Assembly: GCA_934511165.1 (NCBI GenBank)
Contig: CAKSWA010000020.1
Location: forward strand, 1 to 36,225
From: an uncultured Oscillospiraceae bacterium
GTDB lineage: Bacteria > Bacillota > Clostridia > Oscillospirales > Oscillospiraceae
Length of the DNA stretch: 36,225 bases
Reading direction: 5' to 3'
Each line of letters opens with the position of its first letter. The stretch's first letter is position 1. The notes beneath the pieces are model-generated. The model searched no databases, was not told the DNA's origin, and worked only from the letters and a program-made list of their open reading frames with translations. Made by a program: the position numbers and the translations under genes. This document shows positions 23,355 through 31,617 of this stretch, piece by piece.

Positions 23355-25105
23355 GAGCTGTGAAGAAAAAGAAGAATTTTGCACAGGGCAGCGTGCGGGT
23401 GTTCTTTTCCTACTATACCCCGCACTGGAAACTGCTGCTGCTTGATCTCGTGATGGCGATCTTCGCCGTGGCGGCGGAGCTTGTGTTCCCGTATGCCACG
23501 CGCTATGCGCTCAACCGCCTGCTGCCGAACGGCCTCTATAAAGCGTTTTTCCTGCTGATGGCGGGGCTTCTCGGCGCATATCTGCTGCGGGCGCTCGCGC
23601 AGTATGTCGTGACCGTGTATGGCCACGAGCTCGGCGTGCGCGTAGAGGCCGACATGCGCGAGGACATTTTCGCGAAGGTGCAGTCGCTCTCGTTTTCGTT
23701 CTTCGACCGGCACCGCACCGGCAAGCTCATGTCCCGCATGACGACGGATCTCTTTGATATCACGGAGCTTGCCCACCACGGGCCGGAGACCGTCATTCAG
23801 GCCTCGCTCACGATCGCCGGGGCGATCGCCATTCTGGCGACGATCCGCTGGGAGCTGGCGCTCATTCTCTTTCTGCTGCTGCCGGTGCTGCTCGCAGTTG
23901 TGCTGCGGCTGCGGCTGGAGCTGCGGAACCGGAGTCTGGACGTAAAGCGCGAGACCGCCGAGATCAACACCGCCGTGGAGGCGGGCGTTTCCGGCATCCG
24001 CACCGTAAAGGCGTTCGCCAACGAGCAGGACGCCATGGACAAATTCCGCACGTCCAACGAGAAATTCAAAAAGGTCAAAAAGAACTATTACCGCATTTTC
24101 GGCGTATTCAACGCCTCGACCGAATTTGCCATGGCGTTTTTGCAGCTTGTAACGCTCGCTGTGGGCGGCGTGTTCATCATGCAGGGCAAAATGGACGCGG
24201 TCGATCTCATCACATTTTCGCTGTACGTTTCGGTGTTTATGGCGCCGATCCGAAAGCTCACGCAGTTCGTCGAGCAGTTCCAGAAGGGAAGCTCCGGCTT
24301 TCTGCGGTTTCTGGAGATCATGCGCACCGAGCCGGACGTGAAGGACGCGCCGGACGCGAAGGAGCTCACGGCGGTAAAGGGCGGTGTTGAGTACCGGGAC
24401 GTATCGTTCCACTACCAGAACGGCGAAGAGGTACTGCGACACGTGAATCTCACGATCACGCCGGGCGAAACGCTCGCGCTTGTGGGGCCGTCCGGGAGCG
24501 GCAAGACAACGCTCTCGCAGCTCCTGCCGCGGTTTTACGATGTGACCGGCGGCGCAGTGCTCGTGGATGGGCAGGACGTGCGGGAAGTGACGCAGTCCTC
24601 GCTCCACCGGTACATCGGCATCATCCAGCAGGACGTGTTCCTCTTTGCCGACACCGTGCGGGAGAATATCCGCTATGGCCGCCCGGATGCGACCGACGAG
24701 GAGGTCGCGCAGGCGGCGATCCTGGCCTCCGTCCACGAGGAGATCATGGAAATGCCGCAGGGGTACGATACGTTTGTCGGCGAGCGCGGCGCGATGCTCT
24801 CCGGCGGACAGAAGCAGCGAATCGCCATTGCGCGCGTATTCTTGAAAAACCCGCCCATCCTCGTGCTCGATGAGGCGACGAGCGCGCTGGACAGCGTGAC
24901 CGAGGCCGCTATTCAGGCGTCCTTGGAAAAGCTCAGCCGCGGGCGGACGACGATCGTTGTGGCGCACCGGCTCGCCACGGTCCGCGGCGCGGATCACATC
25001 GCCGTCATCGATAAAGAGGGCGTGAGCGAATACGGAACGCATGCGGAGCTCATGGAGAAAAACGGGCTCTATGCCGCGCTCTGGAATACGCAGAGGCTAT
25101 CGTGA
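23351..25105 (+). CDS. ABC exporter, membrane and ATPase domains fused
   Basis: A 584-residue half-transporter of the MsbA/BmrA type. The membrane domain (about 20-310) has six helices and the coupling stretch FFDRHRTGKLMSRMTTDLFDI. The ATPase domain has Walker A GPSGSGKTT, signature LSGGQKQRIAIARV, Walker B ILVLDEATSALDS and the H-loop VVAHRLATV. It likely exports lipids, drugs or peptides as a homodimer; the substrate cannot be told. I chose GTG 23351 because it overlaps the rnhA stop in a GTGA arrangement; GTG 23360 is an alternative. It is the last gene before a repeat element. Confidence 0.9.
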   Translation: MRAVKKKKNFAQGSVRVFFSYYTPHWKLLLLDLVMAIFAVAAELVFPYATRYALNRLLPNGLYKAFFLLMAGLLGAYLLRALAQYVVTVYGHELGVRVEADMREDIFAKVQSLSFSFFDRHRTGKLMSRMTTDLFDITELAHHGPETVIQASLTIAGAIAILATIRWELALILFLLLPVLLAVVLRLRLELRNRSLDVKRETAEINTAVEAGVSGIRTVKAFANEQDAMDKFRTSNEKFKKVKKNYYRIFGVFNASTEFAMAFLQLVTLAVGGVFIMQGKMDAVDLITFSLYVSVFMAPIRKLTQFVEQFQKGSSGFLRFLEIMRTEPDVKDAPDAKELTAVKGGVEYRDVSFHYQNGEEVLRHVNLTITPGETLALVGPSGSGKTTLSQLLPRFYDVTGGAVLVDGQDVREVTQSSLHRYIGIIQQDVFLFADTVRENIRYGRPDATDEEVAQAAILASVHEEIMEMPQGYDTFVGERGAMLSGGQKQRIAIARVFLKNPPILVLDEATSALDSVTEAAIQASLEKLSRGRTTIVVAHRLATVRGADHIAVIDKEGVSEYGTHAELMEKNGLYAALWNTQRLS

Positions 25106-25107
25106 TG

Positions 25108-25238
25108 AAAAACCTCTCCGTCTTTTGCCTGCGGCAAAATCCACCTCCCCTAATAGGGGAGGCAAGTCAGTTTTTCGCAAACCCGCTTGGCCCCCCTGAC
25201 AGGGGGGATGGCAGCCGCAAGGCTGACTGAGGGGTTTT
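25108..25238. repeat. Dispersed palindromic repeat, long composite copy
   Basis: A 131-bp element starting 2 nt after the ABC exporter stop. It has the order AAAACCTCTCCG, TTTTGCCtgcGGCAAAA, CTCCCCTaatAGGGGAG, CCCCCCTgacAGGGGGG, CAGCCgcaaGGCTG, GACTGAGGGGTTTT. It aligns with the reverse complement of 9467-9600 over its length. The hairpins may end transcription of the gyrase operon. Confidence 0.8.
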
Positions 25239-25251
25239 CCTTATAACCCTA

Positions 25252-25280
25252 TTGAAAAAGCCAAACCGTCTGCCTATAAT
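25252..25280 (+). promoter_or_regulatory. asnS promoter
   Basis: TTGAAA (25252-25257), a 17-nt spacer and consensus TATAAT (25275-25280), 30 nt before the start codon. It follows directly after the repeat element. Confidence 0.85.
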
Positions 25281-25310
25281 ACAAGGCATACGATCCGGGA
25301 GGAATGAAAT

Positions 25311-26705
25311 ATGAAACGAACGAAGATCAAAGAGCTGTGGACAAACGCCGCCGCGTTTGACGGGCAGCACATCACCGTCTGCGGCTGGGCGCGCACGATC
25401 CGCGATATGAAGAATTTCGGCTTCCTCGAGCTGAACGACGGCAGCTCCTTCAAGGGACTGCAGGTCGTCCTCGAACGCGAGAAGGTCGCCAATTACGATG
25501 AGATCGTCCGCCAGAACGTCGGCGCGGCGTTCATCGCCGAAGGTACGCTCGTCCTCACGCCGGAGGCTCCCCAGCCGTTCGAGCTCAAGGCCGAGACCGT
25601 CACGGTCGAGGGCGTTTCCTCGCCGGACTACCCGCTGCAGAAAAAGCGCCACAGCGTGGAGTATCTGCGCACGATCCAGCATCTCCGGCCGCGTACGAAT
25701 CTCTTTTCCGCGGCGTTCCGCGTGCGCAGCGTCGCCGCCGCCGCCGTGCATGAGTTTTTCCAGAGCCGCGGCTTTGTGTACGTGAACACCCCCATCATCA
25801 CCGGCTCAGACTGCGAGGGCGCCGGCGAGATGTTCCAGGTCACCACGCTCGATATCGATAACCCGCCGCGCACGCCGGACGGAAAGGTCGATTACTCCAA
25901 GGACTTCTTCGGCAAGCGCACGAGCCTCACGGTCTCCGGCCAGCTCAACGCCGAAAACTTCGCCATGGCGTTCGGCGACGTGTACACCTTCGGGCCGACG
26001 TTCCGCGCCGAGAACTCCAACACCCAGCGCCACGCCGCCGAGTTCTGGATGATCGAGCCGGAAATGGCGTTCTGCGATCTGGACGGCGATCTCGTCGTCA
26101 TGGAAGAAATGGTGAAGTACATCATCTCCACCGTTCTTGAAAAGTGCCCGCAGGAGATGGACTTCTTCACGAAGTTCGTCGATAAGGGTCTGCGCGAGCG
26201 GCTCGAGCACGTGCGCGACAGCGCCTTTGGCCGCGTCACCTATACCGAGGCCGTGGAGCTTCTGCAGAAGTCCGGCAAGGAGTTTGACTACCCCGTTTCC
26301 TGGGGCGTCGATCTCCAGACCGAGCACGAGCGCTATCTCACCGAGGAAATTTTCAAAAAGCCCCTCTTTGTCACCGACTACCCGAAGGAGATCAAGGCGT
26401 TCTACATGCGCCTGAACGACGACGGCAAAACCGTCGCCGCGGCGGACTGCCTTGTGCCGGGCATCGGCGAGATCATCGGCGGCTCGCAGCGCGAGGAGCG
26501 GCTTGACCTGCTCACCGCGCGCATGGCTGAGCTTGGCCTCAACGAAGAGGATTACTGGTGGTATCTCGACCTGCGCCGCTACGGCTCCTGCCGCCACGCG
26601 GGCTTCGGTCTCGGCTTTGAGCGCATGGTCATGTACCTGACCGGCATTTCCAACATCCGCGACGTGGAGCTGCATCCGCGCACCGTCGGCAACGCCGATT
26701 TCTAA
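25311..26705 (+). CDS. asnS: Asparaginyl-tRNA synthetase
   Basis: A 464-residue class IIb synthetase that charges tRNA-Asn. An OB-fold anticodon domain comes first (ITVCGWARTIRDMKNFGFLEL). The catalytic core has motif 1 around FQSRGFVYVNTPIIT, motif 2 FRAENSNTQRHAAEFWMIEPE and motif 3 GFGLGFERMVMYLTG. The Ser/Asn-type residues and overall length fit AsnRS rather than AspRS (no GAD insertion domain). The C-terminal tail reads HPRTVGNADF, where PRTPGNAEF is usual. GGAGG lies upstream of ATG 25311, behind a near-consensus promoter. Confidence 0.97.
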   Translation: MKRTKIKELWTNAAAFDGQHITVCGWARTIRDMKNFGFLELNDGSSFKGLQVVLEREKVANYDEIVRQNVGAAFIAEGTLVLTPEAPQPFELKAETVTVEGVSSPDYPLQKKRHSVEYLRTIQHLRPRTNLFSAAFRVRSVAAAAVHEFFQSRGFVYVNTPIITGSDCEGAGEMFQVTTLDIDNPPRTPDGKVDYSKDFFGKRTSLTVSGQLNAENFAMAFGDVYTFGPTFRAENSNTQRHAAEFWMIEPEMAFCDLDGDLVVMEEMVKYIISTVLEKCPQEMDFFTKFVDKGLRERLEHVRDSAFGRVTYTEAVELLQKSGKEFDYPVSWGVDLQTEHERYLTEEIFKKPLFVTDYPKEIKAFYMRLNDDGKTVAAADCLVPGIGEIIGGSQREERLDLLTARMAELGLNEEDYWWYLDLRRYGSCRHAGFGLGFERMVMYLTGISNIRDVELHPRTVGNADF

Positions 26706-26715
26706 TTTATAATGG

Positions 26716-26799
26716 AAAAACCCCTCCGTCACAGCGCTGCGCGCTGCGCCACCTCCCCTGCCAGGGGAGCTGGCAGCCGTAAGGCTGACTGATGGGGTT
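26716..26799. repeat. Dispersed palindromic repeat, short unit
   Basis: An 84-bp unit: AAAAACCCCTCCGTCA, the stem CAGCGctgcGCGCTG, CTCCCCTgccAGGGGAG, CAGCCgtaaGGCTG and GATGGGGTT. It shows the basic single-unit form, with one central hairpin rather than two. It lies 10 nt after asnS and may serve as its terminator. Confidence 0.8.
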
Positions 26800-26834
26800 C
26801 TCACCGATAAAATAAACTACAAGGGGGACACGAC

Positions 26835-27515
26835 ATGAAGTACAACATTCAGGGCGAGCCGATGCCCGTCGTCATCTGCCATCTGGAAGCGGGCGAGAGC
26901 ATGATCACCGAGCGCGGCTCCATGGTGTGGATGAGCGCCAACATGCGCATGGAGACCAAGGCCGGCGGACTCGGCAAGGCGCTCGGCCGCATGTTCGGCG
27001 GCGAGAGCCTTTTCCAGAACACCTATACCGCCGAGGGCGGCCCCGGCATGATCGCCTTTGCCTCCAGCTTCCCGGGCGCGATCCGCGCCGTGGAGATCAC
27101 GCCGAGCATGCCCGTGATTGCGCAGAAGAGCGCCTTCCTCGCCGCGACGCCGGGCGTTGACCTCTCCATCCACTTGCAGAAAAAAGTCGGCGCCGGTTTC
27201 TTCGGCGGCGAGGGCTTCATCATGCAGAAGCTCTCCGGCCACGGCATGGCATTTCTGGAGATCGACGGCTCGGCGGTCGAATATACGCTCGCGCCGGGAC
27301 AGCAGATCATCGTGGACACCGGCAATCTCGCCATGGTGGACGCCACGTGCCAGATCGATATCCAGACCGTCCGCGGCGCGAAGAACGTCCTCTTCGGCGG
27401 CGAGGGTCTTTTCAACACCGTCGTCACCGGTCCGGGGCGCGTCGTTTTGCAGACGATGGCGCTGCCCGCCTTCGCGAGCGCGCTCATCCCGTATCTGCCG
27501 GCGAAGTCGGACTGA
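26835..27515 (+). CDS. AIM24 / TIGR00266 family protein
   Basis: A 226-residue cytoplasmic protein of the TIGR00266 (AIM24-like) beta-sandwich family. Typical features are the start YNIQGEPMPVVICHLEAGESMITERGSMVWM, the Gly-rich MFGGESLFQNTYTAEGGPGMIAF, PSMPVIAQKSAFLA, and later GGEGLFNTVVTGPGRVVLQTM. Family members are widespread and lack an agreed biochemical function; some lie near tellurite-resistance or stress genes. AAGGGGG precedes ATG 26835. It is a single-gene unit between a repeat and a strong terminator. Confidence 0.88.
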   Translation: MKYNIQGEPMPVVICHLEAGESMITERGSMVWMSANMRMETKAGGLGKALGRMFGGESLFQNTYTAEGGPGMIAFASSFPGAIRAVEITPSMPVIAQKSAFLAATPGVDLSIHLQKKVGAGFFGGEGFIMQKLSGHGMAFLEIDGSAVEYTLAPGQQIIVDTGNLAMVDATCQIDIQTVRGAKNVLFGGEGLFNTVVTGPGRVVLQTMALPAFASALIPYLPAKSD

Positions 27516-27532
27516 CGCTCACACAGCAAAAT

Positions 27533-27587
27533 GGATAGAAAGCGGCGGGAGAAAACCGCCGCCTTCTATCCAGAATGGATATTTTTT
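27533..27587 (+). terminator. Intrinsic terminator of the AIM24-family gene
   Basis: A 16-bp stem with one A/C mismatch (27533-27548 with 27556-27571; arms GGATAGAAAGCGGCGG / CCGCCGCCTTCTATCC) and 7-nt loop, followed 10 nt later by TTTTTT. It begins 17 nt after the stop codon. Confidence 0.8.
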
Positions 27588-27596
27588 CAAAGATAC

Positions 27597-27625
27597 TTGA
27601 ATTTTTCACAAACTAAGAATAGTAT
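27597..27625 (+). promoter_or_regulatory. Candidate promoter of the MATE gene
   Basis: TTGAAT (27597-27602), a 17-nt spacer and TAGTAT (27620-27625). The -10 fits consensus at four of six positions. The 95-nt leader that follows is AT-rich, unlike its surroundings, with no structure I can name. Confidence 0.45.
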
Positions 27626-27719
27626 AGGCGGACACGGAGAAAATTTACGGATTTTTTTCGTGTTCTTTCTTCTGTTATATACATCGGATTTTATATGTTG
27701 TTTGTGCCGAGGTGGGTAA

Positions 27720-29081
27720 ATGAAAAAAAGATATGAGATCAATATGACAAAAGGGCCGCTCCTGCCGGAGCTTCTGCAGTTTATCCTGCCGCTGATGCTC
27801 TCGTCCATGCTGCAGATCGCGTTCAACGCCGCCGACCTCATCGTCGTCGGCCGGTTCGGACGGCCGCACTCCATGGCGGCGGTCGGCGCGAACGGCGCGA
27901 TGATCAATCTGATCATCAATGTGCTCATGGGTCTTGCCACGGGCGGCGGCGTGCTCTGCGCGCGGTATTACGGCGCGAACCAGACCGACAAGCTGCACCG
28001 CACCGTGTCCACAACGCTCATCACCGGCGTGATCGGCGGCGTGATCACCGGCGCTCTCGGACTTGCGCTCACGGTGCCGCTGCTGCGGCTCGTAGGCAGC
28101 CCGGACGAGGTGCTGCCGCTCGCCACGGTGTATCTTCGGATCTACTTCCTCGGCCTGCCGGTCATGGCGCTTTATAACTTTTCCGCCGCAGCGCTGCGCG
28201 CGCTCGGCAACACGCGCCAGCCGCTCATCTATCTTGCCATCGCCGGTGTGCTGAACGTTATTATGAATCTCTTTTTTGTTATCGTCGTCGGCATTGACGT
28301 TGCGGGCGTTGCCATTGCCACGGTGCTCAGCCAGTGCGTTTCCGGCTTCCTCACGGTGCGCTGCCTGCTGACATCGCAGGAGCTGCACGTTAAAGAGCTG
28401 CATTTCTCCGGCCACATTTTCAAGAAAATGATGAATATCGGCATCCCCGCCGGTATCCAGGGCTCGCTCTTCTCCATTTCCAACTTCATCATTCAGGCTT
28501 CAGTCAACTCGTTCGGCGCGGCGGTCATCGCCGGCAACAGTGCGTGCGTGAGCGTCGAGGGGCTGCTCTATTGCCCGGCAGACGCCGTGATGCAGGCGGC
28601 CACCACCGCCGTGAGCCAGAACGTCGGCGCGCAGGAGTATGAGCGCTCGCGCTCCGTCGCCCGGTGGTCAATGGTGCTTGTCGTGGCTCTGACCGGCATA
28701 CTGACATTGATCGCGGTCGTGTTCCGGCAGCAGGTGTTGGGGCTTTATACCTCGAGCGAGGAAGAGCTGCAGGCGGCGTTCACCCGTATGATGATCGTCT
28801 GCTTAACGTATTCGCTCGACGGCACGATGGCGGCCATGTCCGGCGTGAACCGCGGTCTCGGGTACAGCATGCTCTCCGCGGCGGTGACGTTCGTCGGCGC
28901 GTGCGTGTTCCGCATCATCTGGGTATATACGGTGTTTGCGAGCGTCGGTACGCTCGAGAGCCTGTATGTGTCCTATCCGATCTCCTGGATCCTTTCCACG
29001 GCCGCGCACATCGTGTGCTACTACATCATCCGCAAAAAGCCGTTCAAGGCGACGCTCGAAGCAAAAGCCGCCGCGGCTTGA
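27720..29081 (+). CDS. MATE-family efflux transporter
   Basis: A 453-residue membrane protein with about 12 helices in two homologous halves. Family stretches are PLMLSSMLQIAFNAADLIVVGRF, the repeat of this in the second half (GIPAGIQGSLFSISNFIIQASVNSFG), GLATGGGVLCARYYGA, and ALRALGNTRQPLIY. MATE proteins exchange cationic drugs or metabolites for Na+ or H+; the substrate is not evident. The short ribosome site GAGGTGGG lies close to ATG 27720. It stands alone, with its own terminator, and is the last gene transcribed away from the origin in this arm. Confidence 0.93.
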   Translation: MKKRYEINMTKGPLLPELLQFILPLMLSSMLQIAFNAADLIVVGRFGRPHSMAAVGANGAMINLIINVLMGLATGGGVLCARYYGANQTDKLHRTVSTTLITGVIGGVITGALGLALTVPLLRLVGSPDEVLPLATVYLRIYFLGLPVMALYNFSAAALRALGNTRQPLIYLAIAGVLNVIMNLFFVIVVGIDVAGVAIATVLSQCVSGFLTVRCLLTSQELHVKELHFSGHIFKKMMNIGIPAGIQGSLFSISNFIIQASVNSFGAAVIAGNSACVSVEGLLYCPADAVMQAATTAVSQNVGAQEYERSRSVARWSMVLVVALTGILTLIAVVFRQQVLGLYTSSEEELQAAFTRMMIVCLTYSLDGTMAAMSGVNRGLGYSMLSAAVTFVGACVFRIIWVYTVFASVGTLESLYVSYPISWILSTAAHIVCYYIIRKKPFKATLEAKAAAA

Positions 29082-29105
29082 TCTCTCCATCTTCTCAAAG
29101 AAAAG

Positions 29106-29142
29106 ACCGGCGCCTCCCGTTTTTCGGGAGGCGCCGGTTTTG
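29106..29142. terminator. Terminator between convergent genes
   Basis: A perfect 14-bp stem ACCGGCGCCTCCCG / CGGGAGGCGCCGGT (29106-29119 with 29125-29138) with a T5 loop and T-runs on both strands. It separates the MATE gene from the leftward PepSY gene. Confidence 0.88.
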
Positions 29143-29156
29143 CGTGTCTTACATTA

Positions 29157-29384
29157 TCAGGCCGCGGGGAGGGGCATGGTGGTGATGCCGGGGACCTCGC
29201 CGGTGGCGGCGTCCACGTAGCAGTCGTACTGCAGCCAGTCGCTGGTGAAGCGGACTTCGTAGTAGCCGTTATCCAGCGTGATCTCTTCGTCGGTGATCTC
29301 GTTGGTGTTTACACCCGCGCTGCGGGCGGCCTCGCTCAGCGCGACGGCGGCGGTCAGATTCAGTTCATAAATGTTGTTCTTCAT
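29157..29384 (-). CDS. Small PepSY-domain protein without signal peptide
   Basis: A 75-residue protein made of a single PepSY-type domain: helix LTAAVALSEAARSAGV, then strands EEITLDNGYYEVRFTSDWLQYDCYVDAATGEV, the usual (V/I)-x-x-(D/N)-x-G-x-x-x-Y-(E/D)-(V/I) layout. Most PepSY proteins are secreted or membrane-bound; this one starts at MKNNIYEL with no signal sequence, so it should be cytoplasmic. ATG 29384 has AAAGGAG 9 nt upstream. It follows a sensor kinase gene in the same direction after a 127-nt T-rich gap and could be a partner or target of that system. Confidence 0.75.
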   Translation of the reverse strand: MKNNIYELNLTAAVALSEAARSAGVNTNEITDEEITLDNGYYEVRFTSDWLQYDCYVDAATGEVPGITTMPLPAA

Positions 29385-29511
29385 ACGATAAAACTCCTTT
29401 GCAAATTCTCCCTTGTCGGCGGGACATGGGGTTTCTTTCATCTTGGCTGTAGTTTACAAAGGAATTCTAAGAGAAATATTAAAAGAACAAAAAAGAAAAA
29501 ATTTTTTGTGT

Positions 29512-30846
29512 CTATTTTTTGACCGGCGGGAGCACGATGCGGAAGTCGCTGCCCTGTCCGGGCTCGCTCACGACCTCGGCGCGGGCACGGTGGACGAGCG
29601 CGATCTCCCGCACGAGCGAGAGGCCGAGCCCCGTGCCGCCCTCGGCGCGGGAGGCGTCGCACCGGTAAAACCGCTGCCAGATCTTTTCCTGCTCCGCCCT
29701 GGGGATGCCGGGGCCGTCGTCCTTGACGGAGATCACGGCGCAGCCGTTCTCGCGAAAGAGCGAGACGCGGATGTGCCCGTTTTCCGCGCCGTATTTGTAG
29801 GCGTTCTGCATCAGGTTGAACATTGCCCGCGAGAGGAGCGAGGGGTTGTACGCGGCCTCAACATCCGGCGTGATGTCGGTGGTAAGCGTGATGCCGCGCT
29901 CGTCCGCAGGGACGAACTCGTCGCAGCAGGCGTCTACGAAGCCGGAGAGATCGCACACGCGCAGCGGGTATTTCTCCGTGCCCTGCTGGATGCGCGTGAG
30001 CGAGAGAAGCTGCTCGATGAGAGCGTTCATTTTGTTGCCCTGCTGCTCGATGACGCCGATGGAGGAGAGAAAATCCTCCTTTGTTTCCGCCTTGCGTTTT
30101 GCGCGGTCGCACTCGGCGAGGATCACCGCCACGGGCGTGCGCAGTTCGTGCGAGGCATCGGCGGTGAACTGCTTTTTGGACAGGAACGATGTTTCGAGCC
30201 GCGCGAACATGCCGTCAAATGTGCGGGCGAGCCGCCGCATCTCCCGCGGGCCGCGCCGGAGATTGAGCCGGGCCGAGAGATCGTCGCCGTCGGAGATGTT
30301 GCCCGCGGCCTCGGTGATGCGCTCGAGCGGGAGGAACGAATCGCGCGCAATGAGCCAGCCGCCGCCGATGGAGAGCAGCAGCAAAACCGGCAGCAGCGAC
30401 CACGTGAGCGGCAATATAACACGCCCCGGCCCCGCCGCGGCGTCCGCAGAGATGATGCCGCGCACCCAGAGCCCCGTGATCGTCATGTCGACATAGGAAT
30501 CGTATACGAGCCAGTCCTTTCCGTCCGCCGAATAGGGGCGCACTGCGCCCGTCTGAAGCGGCAGATCGACCGTCTCTGCAAACGGCACGGCGCCGCGGAG
30601 ATACGTCCCCCCGGCGTCGTAGTAGGTGCAGTACACCCCGTGCTTATATTCCTTCATGTCGTCCCAGTCGAACGTGCCGTTATCGAATTCGATATCGTCG
30701 GCGCGCCTGGAGACCTCCTTGACGACCTGCGACGTCGGATTCGCGATCACCGAGCCGTTCATCACCAGCACGAACGTGAGCGTAACGCCCGCGAGCAGGA
30801 GCATCATCAGCGTGAACCAGAGCACCATCCGCCATTTTGCCGACAT
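29512..30846 (-). CDS. Sensor histidine kinase (OmpR-partner type)
   Basis: A 444-residue membrane kinase. Two helices (about 7-30 and 150-175) flank an external sensor region of about 120 residues rich in Tyr and Asp, followed by HAMP, the HisKA box SHELRTPVAVI (His near 232), N-box NLMQNAYKYG, G1 DDGPGIP and G2 GGTGLGLSLV. It would phosphorylate the regulator encoded just upstream. ATG 30846 is 2 nt after that stop, and GGGAGG 7 nt before it lies inside the regulator's last codons, so the pair is coupled. The stimulus is unknown; an envelope or peptide signal is a guess from the neighbouring PepSY protein. Confidence 0.92.
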   Translation of the reverse strand: MSAKWRMVLWFTLMMLLLAGVTLTFVLVMNGSVIANPTSQVVKEVSRRADDIEFDNGTFDWDDMKEYKHGVYCTYYDAGGTYLRGAVPFAETVDLPLQTGAVRPYSADGKDWLVYDSYVDMTITGLWVRGIISADAAAGPGRVILPLTWSLLPVLLLLSIGGGWLIARDSFLPLERITEAAGNISDGDDLSARLNLRRGPREMRRLARTFDGMFARLETSFLSKKQFTADASHELRTPVAVILAECDRAKRKAETKEDFLSSIGVIEQQGNKMNALIEQLLSLTRIQQGTEKYPLRVCDLSGFVDACCDEFVPADERGITLTTDITPDVEAAYNPSLLSRAMFNLMQNAYKYGAENGHIRVSLFRENGCAVISVKDDGPGIPRAEQEKIWQRFYRCDASRAEGGTGLGLSLVREIALVHRARAEVVSEPGQGSDFRIVLPPVKK

Positions 30847-30848
30847 AT

Positions 30849-31520
30849 TCAATCCTCCCGCAGCACCCAGCCCGTGCCCCACACGGTGTGGATGAGTTTT
30901 TTGGAAAATCCGGCGTCGATTTTTTTGCGCAGATACCCGACGTACACGTCCACAACGTTCGTGCCGCCCTCATAATCGTAGTTCCAGAGATTGTTCTCGA
31001 TGCGCTCGCGCGAGAGCACAACGCCCTTATTCCGGATCATGTATTCAAGCAGGGCGTATTCGCGGCTCGTCAGCTCAATGACGCGCCCGGCGCGGACGAC
31101 CGTGTGCGCGCTCACGTCCACGGAGAGATCGGCGATCGTATAAACGTTCGTGCGCGTATCGGTATATTTGCGCGCCATCACGCGCACCACGGCGAGCAGC
31201 TCCTGCATATGGAACGGCTTTACGAGATAGTAGTCCGCGCCGGTCTCCAGCCCCTCGACCTTATCCTCCACGCTGTCGCGGGACGTGAGGAACAGCACGG
31301 GCGTTGTGCTGCCGCTCTCGCGCAGCTTCCGCACGAGCGTCAGCCCGTCCATGCGCGGCATCATGATATCGAGCACGAGCACATCGTATTCCGCGCACGC
31401 GAGCGCGTCCCACGCCTCCTGCCCGTCAAAGCAGGGATCGATGCTGTACCCTTCGTCGGTCAGCGCCTCGGTCAGAATGCGGTTGAGATTTCTTTCATCC
31501 TCCGCCACAAGAATTCGCAT
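30849..31520 (-). CDS. OmpR/PhoB-family response regulator
   Basis: A 223-residue regulator. The receiver domain has acidic residues EDE (7-9), phosphoacceptor Asp51 in VLDIMMPRMDG, Thr/Ser switch LTSRD and Lys in YLVKPF; the C-terminal winged helix has ELTSREYALLEYMIRNKGVVLSRE and VDVYVGYLRKKID. It is first in a two-gene unit with the kinase that follows. Its promoter region carries two TTCTTAA repeats 20 nt apart next to a TATACT -10 box, so autoregulation is likely. Confidence 0.94.
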   Translation of the reverse strand: MRILVAEDERNLNRILTEALTDEGYSIDPCFDGQEAWDALACAEYDVLVLDIMMPRMDGLTLVRKLRESGSTTPVLFLTSRDSVEDKVEGLETGADYYLVKPFHMQELLAVVRVMARKYTDTRTNVYTIADLSVDVSAHTVVRAGRVIELTSREYALLEYMIRNKGVVLSRERIENNLWNYDYEGGTNVVDVYVGYLRKKIDAGFSKKLIHTVWGTGWVLRED

Positions 31521-31540
31521 GTCAGTTCACCTCGGAGCGT

Positions 31541-31583
31541 AGTATAGCGAGGAAAATTAAGAAAAGTCTTAAAAGGTTAAGAA
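31541..31583 (-). promoter_or_regulatory. Promoter with repeated TTCTTAA, candidate autoregulatory site
   Basis: On the minus strand, TTCTTAA at 31577-31583 and again at 31557-31563 are exactly 20 nt apart; the bases 31557-31572 also form an inverted repeat (TTAAGA-n4-TCTTAA on the plus strand). The -10 TATACT is at 31541-31546. There is no -35 consensus: the proximal repeat covers that place. This suits an OmpR-type activator bound as a tandem dimer. Confidence 0.55.
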
Positions 31584-31589
31584 GAAAAT

Positions 31590-31608
31590 GCCTCCCCTGC
31601 GGGGAGGC
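31590..31608 (-). terminator. Terminator of the HAD phosphatase gene
   Basis: An 8-bp stem GCCTCCCC / GGGGAGGC with a 3-nt loop, 10 nt past the stop of the leftward gene, followed on the minus strand by ATTTTCTTCTT. Confidence 0.8.
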
Positions 31609-31617
31609 GTATTTATG

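Noticed and set aside
23117..25042. A 641-codon antisense frame over rnhA and the ABC exporter
   Set aside because: Shadow of the exporter gene; composition biased and no motif.
25108..25238. CRISPR array or tRNA in the hairpin-rich gaps
   Set aside because: The hairpins are not evenly spaced direct repeats with unique spacers, and no tRNA cloverleaf or CCA end is present.
29412..29511. Promoter for the PepSY gene in the T-rich gap
   Set aside because: Only isolated TAAACT and TTTAAT elements with wrong spacing (about 21 nt) were found.
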